Shown here one piece after another: positions 35,501-49,600 of a DNA stretch of 64,000 bases. The notes below the pieces were generated by a model, which worked only from the letters and a program-made list of their open reading frames with translations, searched no databases and was not told the DNA's origin. Positions within the stretch are counted from its first letter, which is position 1, and each line of letters starts with the position of its first letter. Origin of the DNA: Kryptolebias marmoratus (taxonomy: Eukaryota > Chordata > Actinopteri > Cyprinodontiformes > Rivulidae); NCBI RefSeq assembly GCF_001649575.2, contig NC_051443.1:20606509-20670508 (forward strand), read 5' to 3'. A program made the translations under genes and the position numbers.

Positions 35501-37515
35501 CATAATATCACAGTTACACAAAAAAGAGTCATAAGGCCTCCAAATTGACTCATCACTTGCTTTTAATAAAATGAATAACTGTGGGCTACATATTACAACA
35601 ACAACAAAAAAATGTTGTTTATTGACTGGAGAAAGTTTAATTGTTATTCCTTAGAAATCCAGTGTTTAATTTATTGGAACGACGTGGAAAAAAAAATGTT
35701 GAATGGTTTTTAAAAAAATTAAGGTGTTGGTTTGGGACTGTTACATAACCTCTTTATATTTCGAAAAGCACCACTTAACCACCCCAGCATCTCCTTTCAA
35801 ATCCTAGTAGCTAATTACATAAACTGTCTATGAACCAAGTCATGTTTGTTAGACTAGAGCTTTGAAAAGCTCCTTCATATCATCAAAATCAATCTTGTTT
35901 TGATCTAATCTGCTTTAGATCTCTTGAAAAGACTTGGAAAGACATTCCATTTTTTCTACTTTGATTAATTTGTGTATCTCTAAACTGCTTGCAGGCAATA
36001 ACAAAGCAATGCCTTTAAAGATAATGTTTTTGTATTTTTTTTCAAAACTACAACAGCTTTAAACCAAATGCCATTTTCATTTACCACTTCTCACACACCA
36101 AAACCAGCTTAAATATATTTCTGATTATTTAAATAAATTTAGCATTTTGAAGCAATATGTTTAGATTAAAGATGCACCTATATAGCATTTAAACATTTTA
36201 TTCAAATCAAGTACATGTACCTACACCTGAGTACTTGCGCTTGTGAAGAAATGACAGAAAAGTCAGTTTTGAAGCATTAGCCTAGCATTAGCTAAATGCC
36301 TTCCTCAGAGACCATGTTGGCAGCTTCTGCTCATTAAGCAGCTCGTTAAGCATCTTTTTAGGCTCATCAATGACCCGTGGTGGAAGACTCTGATAAGCAC
36401 AGTCAGTTTTGACCACATCCTCTCGCCTCATTTCGTCCTCCCTCCTTAGAATAGTATAGATTGATGGCGGCGGCCAGCCTGGCTGGATCGGCTCGCTGCT
36501 ACCTTTGGGCTTGTTACTGAAGGGCTCGAGACATGAACGTCACACTGCCCTAAAGTTGTATGAGTACTGTGGTATCTGAACATTTTTACTAGTACGGATA
36601 CATGCACACAATATTGGTGCATCCCCTGTTTATGTATAAATATGAAAAAATTTAACAAGTACCAAAATGTGCCATGAAGTCTGGCAGGTATTGATGGACC
36701 AATTGATGTAGATTTCAGTATTTTAGACTTACATTAAACACACTATTAAATTAAATTCCTTTTTTTATCAGTTACATTTATGCTTACGTTTGGTACCTTT
36801 TGAAAGTGTCAAAGTCACAAAAAGTACCTTAGATTTTTTTAAAAAAATTTCATGTGGATAACTTAAGCATGTGTCTAAATGATTTGAGCTCAGTTTACAT
36901 GCAAAACCAAGTTAGTTTATATGCTCAGTGTAGAAGGAAAAGTGAATCTGTGTGCTGTTCTGTCAAATGCCCCGACAAGAAAACAGCCACAGATGCCTAA
37001 TGTATGCTACATTAATACTTGTTGCTGATATTATAAATCCAACTGGCTGTGTCACTCACAACCAAAGAAGAAAAGTGGGGTGTTTTGGCTGTGTTGTACA
37101 TTAATTAGAAAGCCTATACAGTCACTGACCCTAATCTTCAGTTATGACAAATTCAGAGCCTTTGTGCGCCAAATAGCCTGAAAAACCTGTTTTTTCTAGA
37201 CTGTGTATAAGTAATTGGGGGTAAAAAAAAACACAGTAATGATGTGAGAAGTCTCAGGGGAGCCAACATTAGATCACCAGGGGAATCTTTTTTACATCCA
37301 TCGTCTCTGTCGGTGTCGATTGATCTTTTTCTGGACAGAAAACAGTGATTAGGACACTTTCATCAAGTGGAGTCTGACCTTGAAGACTCTTTCTTGGATC
37401 TCGTGATCTGTTTTTTTTCTCTTTTCTTTTTTTTTCTCATCATTTATTTCTCTGTTTAATTATCCTTCAAGTACAGCATTTGCTTCTTATATTCCTCTTC
37501 TTTATATCAGTCAAA

Positions 37516-37557
<42 letters not shown>

Positions 37558-40500
37558 ACTCTCTTTTTATATTATGTTTTTACCTTTTTGTGGTTTTATT
37601 TACTAAGGCTTTAATTCCGTTATAAACATCACTGCCAAAACATTACAAACTAATCTTCAGGATATCTGTTTTTCTGTTGAGTTTCACCAAAATACTGTAA
37701 TTTTAGTAACAAACATGATTGATGCCAAAAAAATCCATCTGTCACTGGTGGGGATAATTTCACTATTTTATTCCTCTTCTTTCTGTTGATTTTGTTGCCA
37801 TCTTTAGTCTTAAGCTCTCAGACTCTATTTATTCTTTGTCTGAAATAGAAAGCAAACTCTGCTGAGACATTGTCATATAAATTATCTTCATAGATGCTGT
37901 CACTTTAATTTTGAATTTAATGGTTAAATAAATGGAGTGAGTGGAAGAGGAATTCGTTGTTTAAAAAAAAAAATCTGGTACTTAGATGTTTGTTTGTTGC
38001 CTGAAAATAATCAGTGCTTTTTAACAAGCTAATGATTGGATAAGTCAAACAACTTCAGCATGTTAATGTATAAATTTACACTTCACTGTAGCTTGTTCAT
38101 TAACATTGGTATATTTGCCATTAACCTTCTCAACTCATGCTTACAATAAAAACAATTAAATACTTTTAAATAATCCATTAATCTATGGGAGACTTTAGTT
38201 TTTTGCTGTTTTTTGGCCTACACTGCACCTGTTTTAAGACTATTCTAAATACAAAGATGAGTTTTGGGAGGGGGAGCTCTTGTGGTTGCAAAAGGAAGTC
38301 AGTTTATTTAGACGTCTTAGACAATTATCAAACTTCTTACTAAGTGAAACTTCTCAGTCATGATTCCTATAAATGCATGGTGCCAGTCGTTTGTTTCCAC
38401 TGTTCTGCAGGGTCTCAATGTTAACTTAGTGTAATTGTGGTCTCTTTTAGTATAAGATCACTTGTGCTTGTTCTACCATGCTTATAAAGCCTGGTTTTAA
38501 AGGAGCAACATAGAGAATGCAAAAAAAACAAAATTTGAGGCTAGGAAATTAACCCCTCCTCCAATCAGTGGGTGACAGTGCAATGGCTAAGTCTATTTTT
38601 TTCTTAGCAGTCCGTGTTCAAATCAGAAAAAAACAACAGATTATACATAACTTCTAATTCAGTGGCTGTTATCAGCAAATTTACTTCACAGTGGGTCAAT
38701 CGAGGTCTATAACCCAACGTACCAAATGATTCATGTCACTGATTTATTTCTTGGAAGCTGTTGTTGGAAACTAAAAAACGACAAGCATCTAAAATATTTG
38801 GCAAGTGATTTACTGAATCTTCGATCACAGTCTGCCAAAACCTTCAACTGGTCAGATGAGGTGGAGCTAGATGGTAAAATTCAACTTGTGCTGAAGTTGG
38901 TTAGGAGAAAAACAAAAATGTCTTTTTCACTGGGTGCTATTGCAGTGCCTACAGGAACCTCATTAGGAGTGGTCATTGTTTACTGTCATCACACTTGAAA
39001 CATACTCATTCCTCCCTCCCAAAAGTAGGATGTTGGTAGGTCTTCTTGAAAGCCGACAGTTAGGACAGTTTAAAACAAAAAGACTATTAATTAATATTCA
39101 TCTTTAATATGGCTGTGTATTAAAAAGGATTAAAAGGAAATATTGGGAATGAATAAATAGAGGGAAGAGAAACAAGAGCAGAGAGAGTGGCAGTCCATTA
39201 GCTGCTGTTAATTACCTCTGATTGGTATTCAAAGACTAGCTGCTTCTTAGCCTCAGAAAGATCAATTCCCCAATCTGGACCTAAATCAACACTCTCTTTC
39301 ACACACACGCACACATAAATTTGTGTGTAAACCCAATCTTTTTTTTTTATTGCTAATGAGACATCCAAACACTGTAACTTTAAAAAAAAACCTCATTTAT
39401 TCAAACTTTTTTTTCAGGAGGGTTAACCTCTCACCACATATCAACTTCCCTTTTTCGGGGACCAAGCCTGCGGAGGCAAGGGAATGCATCCAGCAGAGCA
39501 TGGAACCCTACTGAAACTGTTTGGTTTTTTATTATTTTGATTTTTCTTCCATAAAAAAGTCATACTGCAGCTCAATACCAAAAGGAGTTTTGAGATTATA
39601 TTTACATGTTGGTAACTAGAGCTTGTGTGCGGATCAAAAAAATAATCAGATATGTTCACTTAGGGGGTGCTATCATTGGGGCTTTGCAATTTGTCCTGTA
39701 ACTTCTAAACTATAAGTCACACAATTTAATGTCTTATATGTATGTGTTCCTTGCACTGTACTAAGTCAGATGGTATAGGCCACATTCATTTTTGCCTAAT
39801 CTTTTTTTTTTTTTTTTTTTGCTACATCACAAAATTTACTTTTGACCTTTTCTTAGAGTTTGAAAAGTCGATTGCTATGAAATTCACCATGGCAATTCTA
39901 GATACCTGGCAGAGTTAAGGTTGTCAAAGACAAGTAACTAATTTCCAAAATGTATAAGTTAACCTGCACAAATATTTAATTCTAACTAGCAAAAAACATT
40001 TTTGGCCATATCCGGAAAACAGCAATAGCTTATGAGATTAAATTAAACTTCTGTTTGGGAAGCAAATTCTAAATTACTGGACCAAATTTGACAAACATTA
40101 AACCATAGGGGACGCTATTATCCATAAACATTTTGTGAAAATGGCTTATCAGATCTTTATGAACTATGTCAAGGGGCTTGGACCCTGATGAGAATTGCTT
40201 GCTTTGTTGTCTTAACCTGGTTGGTCATACACCGGCTCTTATCTAACATACTTCAAATCAGTGATTGAATAGTTTATATTTCATAATATTGATGCCAATT
40301 ATTTGAAAGCAGATCAGCTTATGGATGATTCACAAATGATTTTCTTGTTTCATTGGCTTGTGTTTGTATCCCCTGGGAAATAGGTGGCTGAATGATTTTT
40401 GCCTTCCATAATTATTTATTTATTTTTGTAATATGAATTCTCTTGAGTGCAGTGAAAAGAACTGGAGTGTTAAATTACTGAGAAATACTGCAGGCAATAC

Positions 40501-43500
40501 GACAACAAAGAGAGATGTTGTCTTTCCAGGGATAGCCGGTCATTCAAGCTGAAAAAAATCATGGCGACCGTCTCACTTGTCTCATCAGAGCTGACATATC
40601 TGGAGACGTCTGTTCTAAATTGGAATTGACAAAGCAGGACTTTAGCTTTTTGCTCCCTGAATTGATTTGATCTGAGGGAATAGACTTCAGATAAGGACAG
40701 CTTTCCCTTTTTGCTCTCTTTGATGCAAACCTGTAGACTGACTCAGTCGTGGCTTTTATTCGGTGTGCGTCAGAAAGTGCGAGGCAATATCGGTGTGACA
40801 TTTTACAAGATTGCGACCTGCAGACTTGTAAAGAGCCAAGATTCCCTTGGTGATATGATATATAGTAGCATAACACACAGTCACTGGTTTTGTGGTCTAA
40901 AGTTGAGTCACTTTTTCATGAAAATATTATTATTAAACATGAATACAAAAGAAACCTGGGATGGAATGACATTTCCTTGTAGCCATAAGAATAGATAATT
41001 TAATATCTAAGGTATCCTTTTTGTATCCTTTGTTAACAAACCCTTTTACTTTAACCAAAGCAGCAGCCCACCTGCTCTTCAGTGGCCTCATCTTTAAATT
41101 CTGAAATGGTTTTTTTTCTTTATGCTTTTTTTTCCAACCTTGTCATCTTTGATAATATGATTTTTCCTAAATTAAACAATTAGTCTTCCATAAATGTCAA
41201 CTTCTCAACAATGGAATCCTAAAGATTTCAGGAGAATTCAAAGGTCTTGAACACAAGTTGTCATTGTCATTGGAGGCACCAAAAAGTATCCATAGTTTGA
41301 TTTTATTTAAAATTTTTCTTCTCTTTTCTTGCGACCATAGTCCGTTTGGGTCAGTCCTGAGTGAAATCATGGATCATTACATGGTATGAGCTCTCTCCTC
41401 CACATCCAGCTGTGCATTTATACTCTTTGAAGGATTGCATAATGCTTGCTGCCTTTCAAGTCAGAGTTTTAAGCTAAGACCATTTTGTGTTGAGAAATGA
41501 TGGAGTTATAGCCATTTTAGTAAAAAATTGAATATAATGTTATCCACAGTCTCATACAACACTGTGAGATGTCATGCTCGGAGTATGTATTGTAGGGGAA
41601 TTTTCAGCTACTATCACATCAAATTTTACCTCAGTACCACAATAAAATCCACCTCATTACATTTAAAGCACTGAATGGCCTAGCTCAAACATATTTAAAG
41701 CAGTTAATTGTCCTTTTCAGCCTAACTAGAACACTTAACTCTTAGCTTTGCGGGTTCCTTAGTCGTTCCAAGAATCTCTAAAACTAGACTGGGAGGGAAA
41801 ACCTTTAGTTTTCAGGCTTCCCTATTCTGGAATCAGCTCCCTGCTGAGTTTATTTTAAACACCAATTTCCACATTCCACATTCATAGTTACTGCTTTATT
41901 AATAGGCTGTGTTACTTACTAGTGATTTAAGGGATATTTTGCAGAGAGAAACAGTATTAACTCCAAAAGCTGTTGTTGAAGTTTTAAGCAAAGATCTTGC
42001 ACAATGAGTAGCGCCTGGTCAGTATGTTGTGAATGACTGTTTTCAACCACACAAATTTTAGCGCAACTGAAAAATTGATATGCTATTTGCCAAAGTAATT
42101 GTAATTTTTTTGCTTTCTGAAGGTCAGTTGGTTGTGGCGGCAATCTTGAATCTGGTTCATTATTCAGTTGTAGGGATGTACATCCTATGAATACATCACT
42201 TAAATTTAATTGATTTCAGTATAATCCAGTTCAGTCAAGTCATAATTCAATCTAAAAGTCAGACTTAAAATCAAATCCAGTTACAATTCATACTCATTCC
42301 AGTTCAATCCAGTCCAGTTAAGTACAGTCAGTATCAGTTAAATAGGGGTTAGGAAAAAAAGCAGTAAAGCACACACATATATATATATATATATATTCCA
42401 AGCAAGCAAACAAATTACATGGAATTTTCTTAAACATGCACTGGGCAACAGAAAAACTTCAGCTTCATAAATATGCAGAATTAAACAACTTTAAACAATG
42501 TTTTTTTCTTTCTTTGGTCATGAATCCAGCCTCTCGACTTGTCACAGTTATATTTTTGTGCTGTGGAATGAGTTGCAGACAGCAATAATAAGCTTCTACC
42601 AGGAGAAAAAAAAATGGCTGCTAGGATATGCTGATTTGAGACGGGCAGGAAAAAAATGAGTCAGAGTATAAAATGGCTTTCATTCATTTTACTATGGTAT
42701 CCCTGTCATTTTGTCACAGCTGGAACTGCTACTAATCTAATTTTTTCTGCTGCCAGACAGGTTTTCATCCCTTGGAATCAATTAGGACTTGTCCACCTTG
42801 CGCTGCTTCTCAGACGAGCAGCACTCAATAGAATCACCTTCTGTTGCTGTGTGATTTCAGCAAAAAGGAAAATAAAGTATATATAATGTAACTTAATATA
42901 AACTGTGTTTTTGTCCCTGCATTAGGGGTTGCTCCTGGTGTGCTGGGATGTTAAGTTTTGCTCTCAGCAAACCCTTCTCCATTGTAAATAATGTGAGAAA
43001 GAAATTGTTTTATTTGAGAAGCTGTCCGGAGTGAGCTGGTAGATTTAACATAGCCTGCATGCTTTCACAAGAGCTGGTGGAAAATGATCTGATATTTTGG
43101 AGAGAAGAACGACATCTGGGAGATGGAGAGGGTGTCGGTGAAGAAAAAGACAAAGTGAATAAAAAGAACCAAAAAATAAATAAATAAATAGAAGGACAGG
43201 GAAGAAAGAAAACCTGAAAGGAAAAATATGAAGATGCTTCTAGGGTTGGGTGACAAACAGAGAGATGAATTGGTGCGACCTACAGTGAATGCAAGAAGAA
43301 GAAGAAGAAGAAAAAAGCCTAAAAGAGAAGGGAGCACAGAACAGTGTGAATAGGAGCAGCCTAATCATGCAGACAAAGAGCTGCTGTAGTTGCTCTGAAG
43401 GATTGGTCCTGGTAATGCACGCATTAGCAAAGCCAGTCTCACACCTTATGTGCACCTTAGAGTGTGTGTGGGAGAGAGAAAGTGAGTTTCTCTGGCTACA

Positions 43501-43623
43501 AAAGCCAAGTGTAGCTTTTCAGCTCCTTATCTGAGACATACTCATTGATTACCATGATGACTGCTGTTCGATTGTTCCCCTGTGATGAATGGTCTCGATC
43601 CTTATTTCCTCTCAGACACTCAG

Positions 43624-43685
<62 letters not shown>

Positions 43686-46600
43686 TTCCTTTTGCTATCT
43701 TCAGACCTATGGGAAGAAAAAGAATGACCTAGCTAGAGAAGCAAAACAAAAATAATATATTTTTTATTTAGTGTGTATGTGATGCACTTCCAGGGTTCAC
43801 TCACCCCATTTGGACTGTTTTCCTGCAGCTGAAATTGCCTCGTTTCCCACATGACTACACAGCATCACAATACAGAGTGAAAGGCAGTAGGCCACTATGC
43901 AAAAGCACACTGACAGAATTTGGTTAATGAACTGAACCCCTCCACACTCGTGTTTAGAAGACTTACATACGGTAGGAAAATCAAAACAAGCGCTTGAGTA
44001 AACAAGTCTTCATACCACAATGGTAAAAAAAATGTTTTTGACATTACTTACTCTCATTAAAGGACCTTCAGAGTAATTACTCTTTCAGTTATTTTAAGTA
44101 GGATCAAGTAGAAATATTGATCAACTACAATGTAAAATTGGAAAAATGTGATTAGTTAAAAGAAGGCTGAATAAAATTAAAGGCATAGCATCTCTTGAAG
44201 GAATGCAAATCATCATCAGCCACTTTTCATGCCAGAGTTTTGGACTGGGATAGTCTTATGCTGAGAAATAACGTTATGCCCGATCCAGTGTGGTATTGTG
44301 AAATGTCACACTCAGAGTATGTCTTTTAAATTACTCTCAGCTCTACCTCATCAATTTTTACTTCAATATGAGTAAAACTAACTGAGGTAATGTCCTTTTT
44401 GTATTGGCTAATGTTGGGTAGTGGTGATGGCCATCCTGAATTGAATTGTCCCCAAAACATCGACATTTTTGTATTTGCTAAGGTTCGTTAGCCATGACAG
44501 CCATCTTAAATCCAGTTTACTCCAAAAGGTGATTAAATGCAGGTGTACATCCAATCATTACTTTCTGCATTTTTCATTAAAATTCATTCAGCGGTTCATG
44601 AGATATTTTGGTCACAGTCAGACATACAAACACACAGACATGGGCAAAAACATCACTGCCCGCCTTTTGACAGTAGACAGTAATTATTTGTTAAATCTGC
44701 TGAACAGCTCAATCATGATGACTCATTGTGTTGAGTTGTGTGGGCTGGTCTCTTGGGTTAATGAACTTCTAAGAATCGGATGTAGAAAAACAAGCTGAAA
44801 TTAAAAAACAAATATCTGTTTTATTGCGTGACTCTGACTTGCGTGCCTCACTCAGGGAAGCTACATGAAGATCTAATTTTATCTATGGCAAACTTTGTTG
44901 TTGTTTATGGTCCTTTGCTTGTAAAGGATGGTTTCGTGCTACAGCCTAATTTCTTCGCATTTGTTTAACCAGCAGATAACGAGGCAGTCTTCATATTTGT
45001 TTTTTGTTTTTTTTAGGCATGATGGCAAGTTTCCTGTTAGTGCTGTTTCAAAGTATTCTCTGCATTGTTAGTTTTGAGAAGGTTACTTAGTAGAGGAAAA
45101 AATAATTATAGTTGACGTGAAAAAAAATTACAAGTGGGCTCAGACAAAAAGGATTTACTGAGCAAAACATTCAGTTCTAGACCTTTTTAGACATTTAAAA
45201 GGATTAAAATAGAATCTGAACAAGAATTTTGTCAGTTCACACGACTGTAGCAACTACATCCTTTTCCTGACAAATTAGTCACAAATCTTGTCTGCTCAAG
45301 CCACATGTTTCTTATTGTTCAGGTATGTACTGTATTGTGTGTATATAGTAATGTTAAAAAGGATGTAACTCATAGAAGTTGCTGTTTTTGTGTGCTTTGT
45401 CAAGTAGACAAGTAGTACCCTTTGAGAAATACTAAACACATTCTTTAAAGAGGAATATTTGCCTAAGAAAGCTACGAAACATTAGGACTGACTGTTCTCT
45501 GTTGATCAAACAAATAAAAAGAAATAAGGTTGGAGCACGGAGGACTAAAAACAACAACGACAACAAAGTTTGATGTGGACAAATGGCCATGAATAAAATT
45601 AGATCATCATGGCGCTCCTTTGAGTGAGGCACGCAAGTCAGAGTCACGCAATAAAATTTATTTTGGTCAACTTGATCTTCGACATCCAGTTTTCCTCAGA
45701 GGAATACTTGTGTTCAATTAGTTGGTTAATTAAAACATCAGAAACATCTATGAATACAGCAAGTACACACTTGTCTCTAAATGGTGTCCTATTCTCAAGA
45801 AATAACTATAGTTTTGTCATCAGACTGTGATATTAGTTTGCTAAGGGTTTTACTCATATTTCATACAAATGCAATGTATTTTATGTTTTTATGTGCAATT
45901 CTACATATTTTAAGTGCTCTTCCATAAGTTTTATTTGAAGTAATTTAGCAACACTTAGTTTCTTCTTAAGACATGTTAGGTGGATTTTCTAATATACTCA
46001 TTACCTTGTAGAAAAGTCCACTTTCAGTTCAGTTTCAGTTTTTGGACTGTGTTGGTGACTGTTTTACTACTCGTGCTCACCTAAACTGTCCTTACTGTGC
46101 ACCCCACTTTTAGATACTTTTGCCTTTCTGGCTGCACCCAAAGGTATTCTGCCTAGAATGATTTCTGTACAAAAGAAAGGAGAAAAAAAAAGGTTTTGCT
46201 CAGTTGACTTAGCTGTTGTGCTGTGATAGATCATGTCTTCTGATTTATATTGGCTACCTGCATTTACATCCAAATGAGAGGGTAGAGTGGGTGGCCAAAA
46301 ATACATTATTAATCCAGGGCAGCTTTCTTTGGTGCACTTTGTGGAGCGATTAATCAAAAAGTGTAAGGGGGTGAGTGTTTATGAAATAAACCATGCCAGC
46401 CAGCAAAGTGCTCAAACAACAATCTTTTATAAATTTCAGTTTACCTCCCATTTATTTATTTATTTCCCCTTCTTTGATGGGTCTTACAGATCCACTTATG
46501 ACTTGAGCATTTGTGACCTTACTGTGGCAATAAGTGAATCTGACAACTCCTGACTCAAAGCCGGTTGTTGCGTAACAGCAGATAAACTGCTTCTAGAATA

Positions 46601-49600
46601 CTTGATTTAAACACACACTAACACACACACACAAGCAGACAGCTAGGCACTGAGGCGACTCATGGCCCAGTCAGCATCATCTGTTCTATCTTAGCCACTT
46701 AGTGGACACAGTATACAGAGCCCTTGTTGCGTGTTAAAGATGTACGACTTTCACCGTTTGACATTGACTTGCAACTCACCTTTGCACGATCACAAACAGA
46801 AACCTGTGAGAAAAAATGTGCATCTTCCCCAGCACACAACAATTGGAATTCAAATAATGATCACTGGTGTCTACAGCATCTTGCCAAGGGAGTGGTACAC
46901 ACACAAACACACACACTATCATCATTCAGGAGGCAGCTGTCCAGTCCTGAGCTTTAGCGTGTCCTTGTCTCTTCTGTTTGGAGTCAGCATGACTGTCAGC
47001 ATCATATACACACACTTACACACTCAGATGCATTCATACGTACATTTTGCTGTGTTTAGCATCAAATAATTGCAGGTAATTTACCTCCCTGAATGTTTAC
47101 ATGCAGCCAAACAATATATACAAACATATTTAAATGTCTTTTTAGACTAGGAAAGCAAACAAAGGAGACTGTATAAATGAAAGAAAAAAAATATATATAT
47201 ATTAATTTTTCTAGCTAGATTATTTGTAACAGATTGACATTTTATATATTTATATAATCGGTCATTTAATTTATTTGTTTTTCTCAGAAACTGGAGTCCG
47301 CAAATGTTTGGCTTTGATTTCTTTTCTGAGAAGTAATTTTAAAATGCTGCTTATCCTCTTAGACTGCAATAAAACCTCTCTTTCAGTAGGCCTTTTGCTG
47401 GGTTGTCTTAAAGTCCTTATCAAATGGTGTCCCATAATAAGGTTGTGTTCCTGTTTCTCAGCAAACAAAGCTCAATGCATTGATCTTCTGACAGTCTGTG
47501 AACATTTTGATAGAAATGATGGAAATTGTTTGGTAGTTTCTGCAGCAATTAAATGGTTACACAATACACTTTTCTATGCCCATAAACTTTGGTGAATAGT
47601 TTGCAATGTCACAAAGCAAGTGAACGTTTTTGTAACATAAAACAATGTTTATAATCACAAAAGCGGCACCATGTTGGAAAATACATACAATGTAGATATT
47701 ACCTTTTTTAGGCAGTAAACATCTTTTTACAGCCCATATTTTTTAACAAATAAAGTTGAAAATGCAATAAGTTGTATAAGCCTCAAGTTAAAACTTAAAT
47801 CTTGATATATTTATGTATTTTAAAACTAACTATGATTACTTCCTCTGAGGAGCAGAAGATCATATGCCTTCATGAATTTGTTTACCAATAAAATATATTG
47901 GTACATTTTGAATATTTAAAGCATTTGTGTTGTTTATACTGTGGGGATACACTTCAACAGATAAAGAAAATGTCAGATGGATGTTAATGATGCTCAGGAA
48001 GCATCATTAATGGTGATGGTAATGTTTTGGATATTAACCTAATGCACCTTGCCAGGAGGACTGAGACTTCAGACCTGTTATGAAAATCTGTATTTGTCTC
48101 TTAATTAAAGTTGGTTCAGAATTCACATCTAATTTCTTGACCTCTCCAAAATTTTGCATGTCTTTCTTTTAATTTATATTTCTGACTTGCTCTGTTTGTT
48201 TCTACCTCTCTGTTTCCTTTTCATTATTCTTCTCCCTGTTCCACCCCAGCTTCTGTAACACCAATTATACTGTGTCAAATCCATGCATGTCACTTTCCAG
48301 ATCCCTAATCATCCCTTCTCTCTTTCATCTACAAATCCTTTGTTCCTTTCTCCTCCTCCCTTTTCCTTCCCTGTAACCTTGCTTCTTTGGGGCTCACCCG
48401 ACCCCCACCCTTCGTCTGCTCAATGGACACCCAGCTCATCCTCTTTGTCCTCTTTCCAATTAATTGTATTGCAGTACCTCACCGTCTTCCTTTGACTCCT
48501 TTATTTCAGTTTTATAACTCTCACTGAGACTATAGCAGGCCTCTAAGATGAGCTGGAGATCTCTGTAATATCATTCCCATGTTTTTGAATAAGCCCTTAA
48601 TTCACTTTTCATGGAAGTTGCAGTGGTAGTTAGGAACTTGTGAAGGTGTTTAGGCTCATTGGTTTTTCAACGATCTTTGCAAAAGAAAAAATAATTAGAA
48701 AATTTTCATTTTAAGCATTTGATGTCATTTGCGTGTGCGTTCCTGAGGATTTCCTATTATGCTCACATTTATTTGCTGCACGTTTGCTGCACGGAGCTGA
48801 TTTTGTTGAAGGTCTTTAAAATCAGGCCACTAAAACAAGAATAAAGAGGCTATGAATTCAGCTGCCTGAGTTTAACACATTTAAGTTCATTAGCATTTTG
48901 TCAATGTCAATATTAATGGATTCATAAAGCACATTTAAAAAGACACAAACCAAAACTGAAGTAAAACAAAAAAAGAAGTGACTCAGATAAAATAAGTCAA
49001 TTAAACAATTTCAAAAAGTCAAAAAGATAAAGAAAATATTATTTTTTTACTTTAAAAATACAATCAGATTGCATGTCAAGCTCTACTAATGAAAAAAGAT
49101 GAGCTTTCAGCAGATTTTAAAATAGCCCAAAGTCTAAAAAGTTCTTAAATTAATTGGGATCACCTTCTACATGCAAAAAAGAAAAAAAGGCTTTTAAAAG
49201 TATCTGAATTGTCGCATAGATGCTTTTTATACAATATACTGGTATATTTATCATTAATTTAGTGATTTAAAGCACATGTAAAACTGTGAAGATATATTGT
49301 GTATTGCAATAAATTTCCAAAGTATTGATATTACTTTGAAACTACTCGCTCAGTTCTTGTTAAATATTTCAGTTCATTAATAGAAAATGTATTCACTTAT
49401 GCAGTTGTTAAAATATAAATGTATGTATTTTAATTTTTAATTTTCAAGGAATGGTTTTATATAATTACTTATTGATATAGAATGTGTTGAATTGGATTGT
49501 CTCATTTTTGGTTCCCCATGCACAATAGGCTTCAATTTTTTTTTTTTTTTTTTGTTCACTGAGAAAATTTCACTTTCTGGTCAGTTTTTTCTTCCTATTT

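Noticed and set aside
38726..38998. 90-codon frame containing [11 protein letters not shown], at first reminiscent of a Tc1 WSDE motif
   Set aside because: The surrounding residues do not follow a transposase, and the second conserved block is absent; likely chance.
46067..46553. Overlapping frames on both strands near 46.1-46.5 kb
   Set aside because: Short, no domain, no splice sites of quality; ordinary intron sequence.
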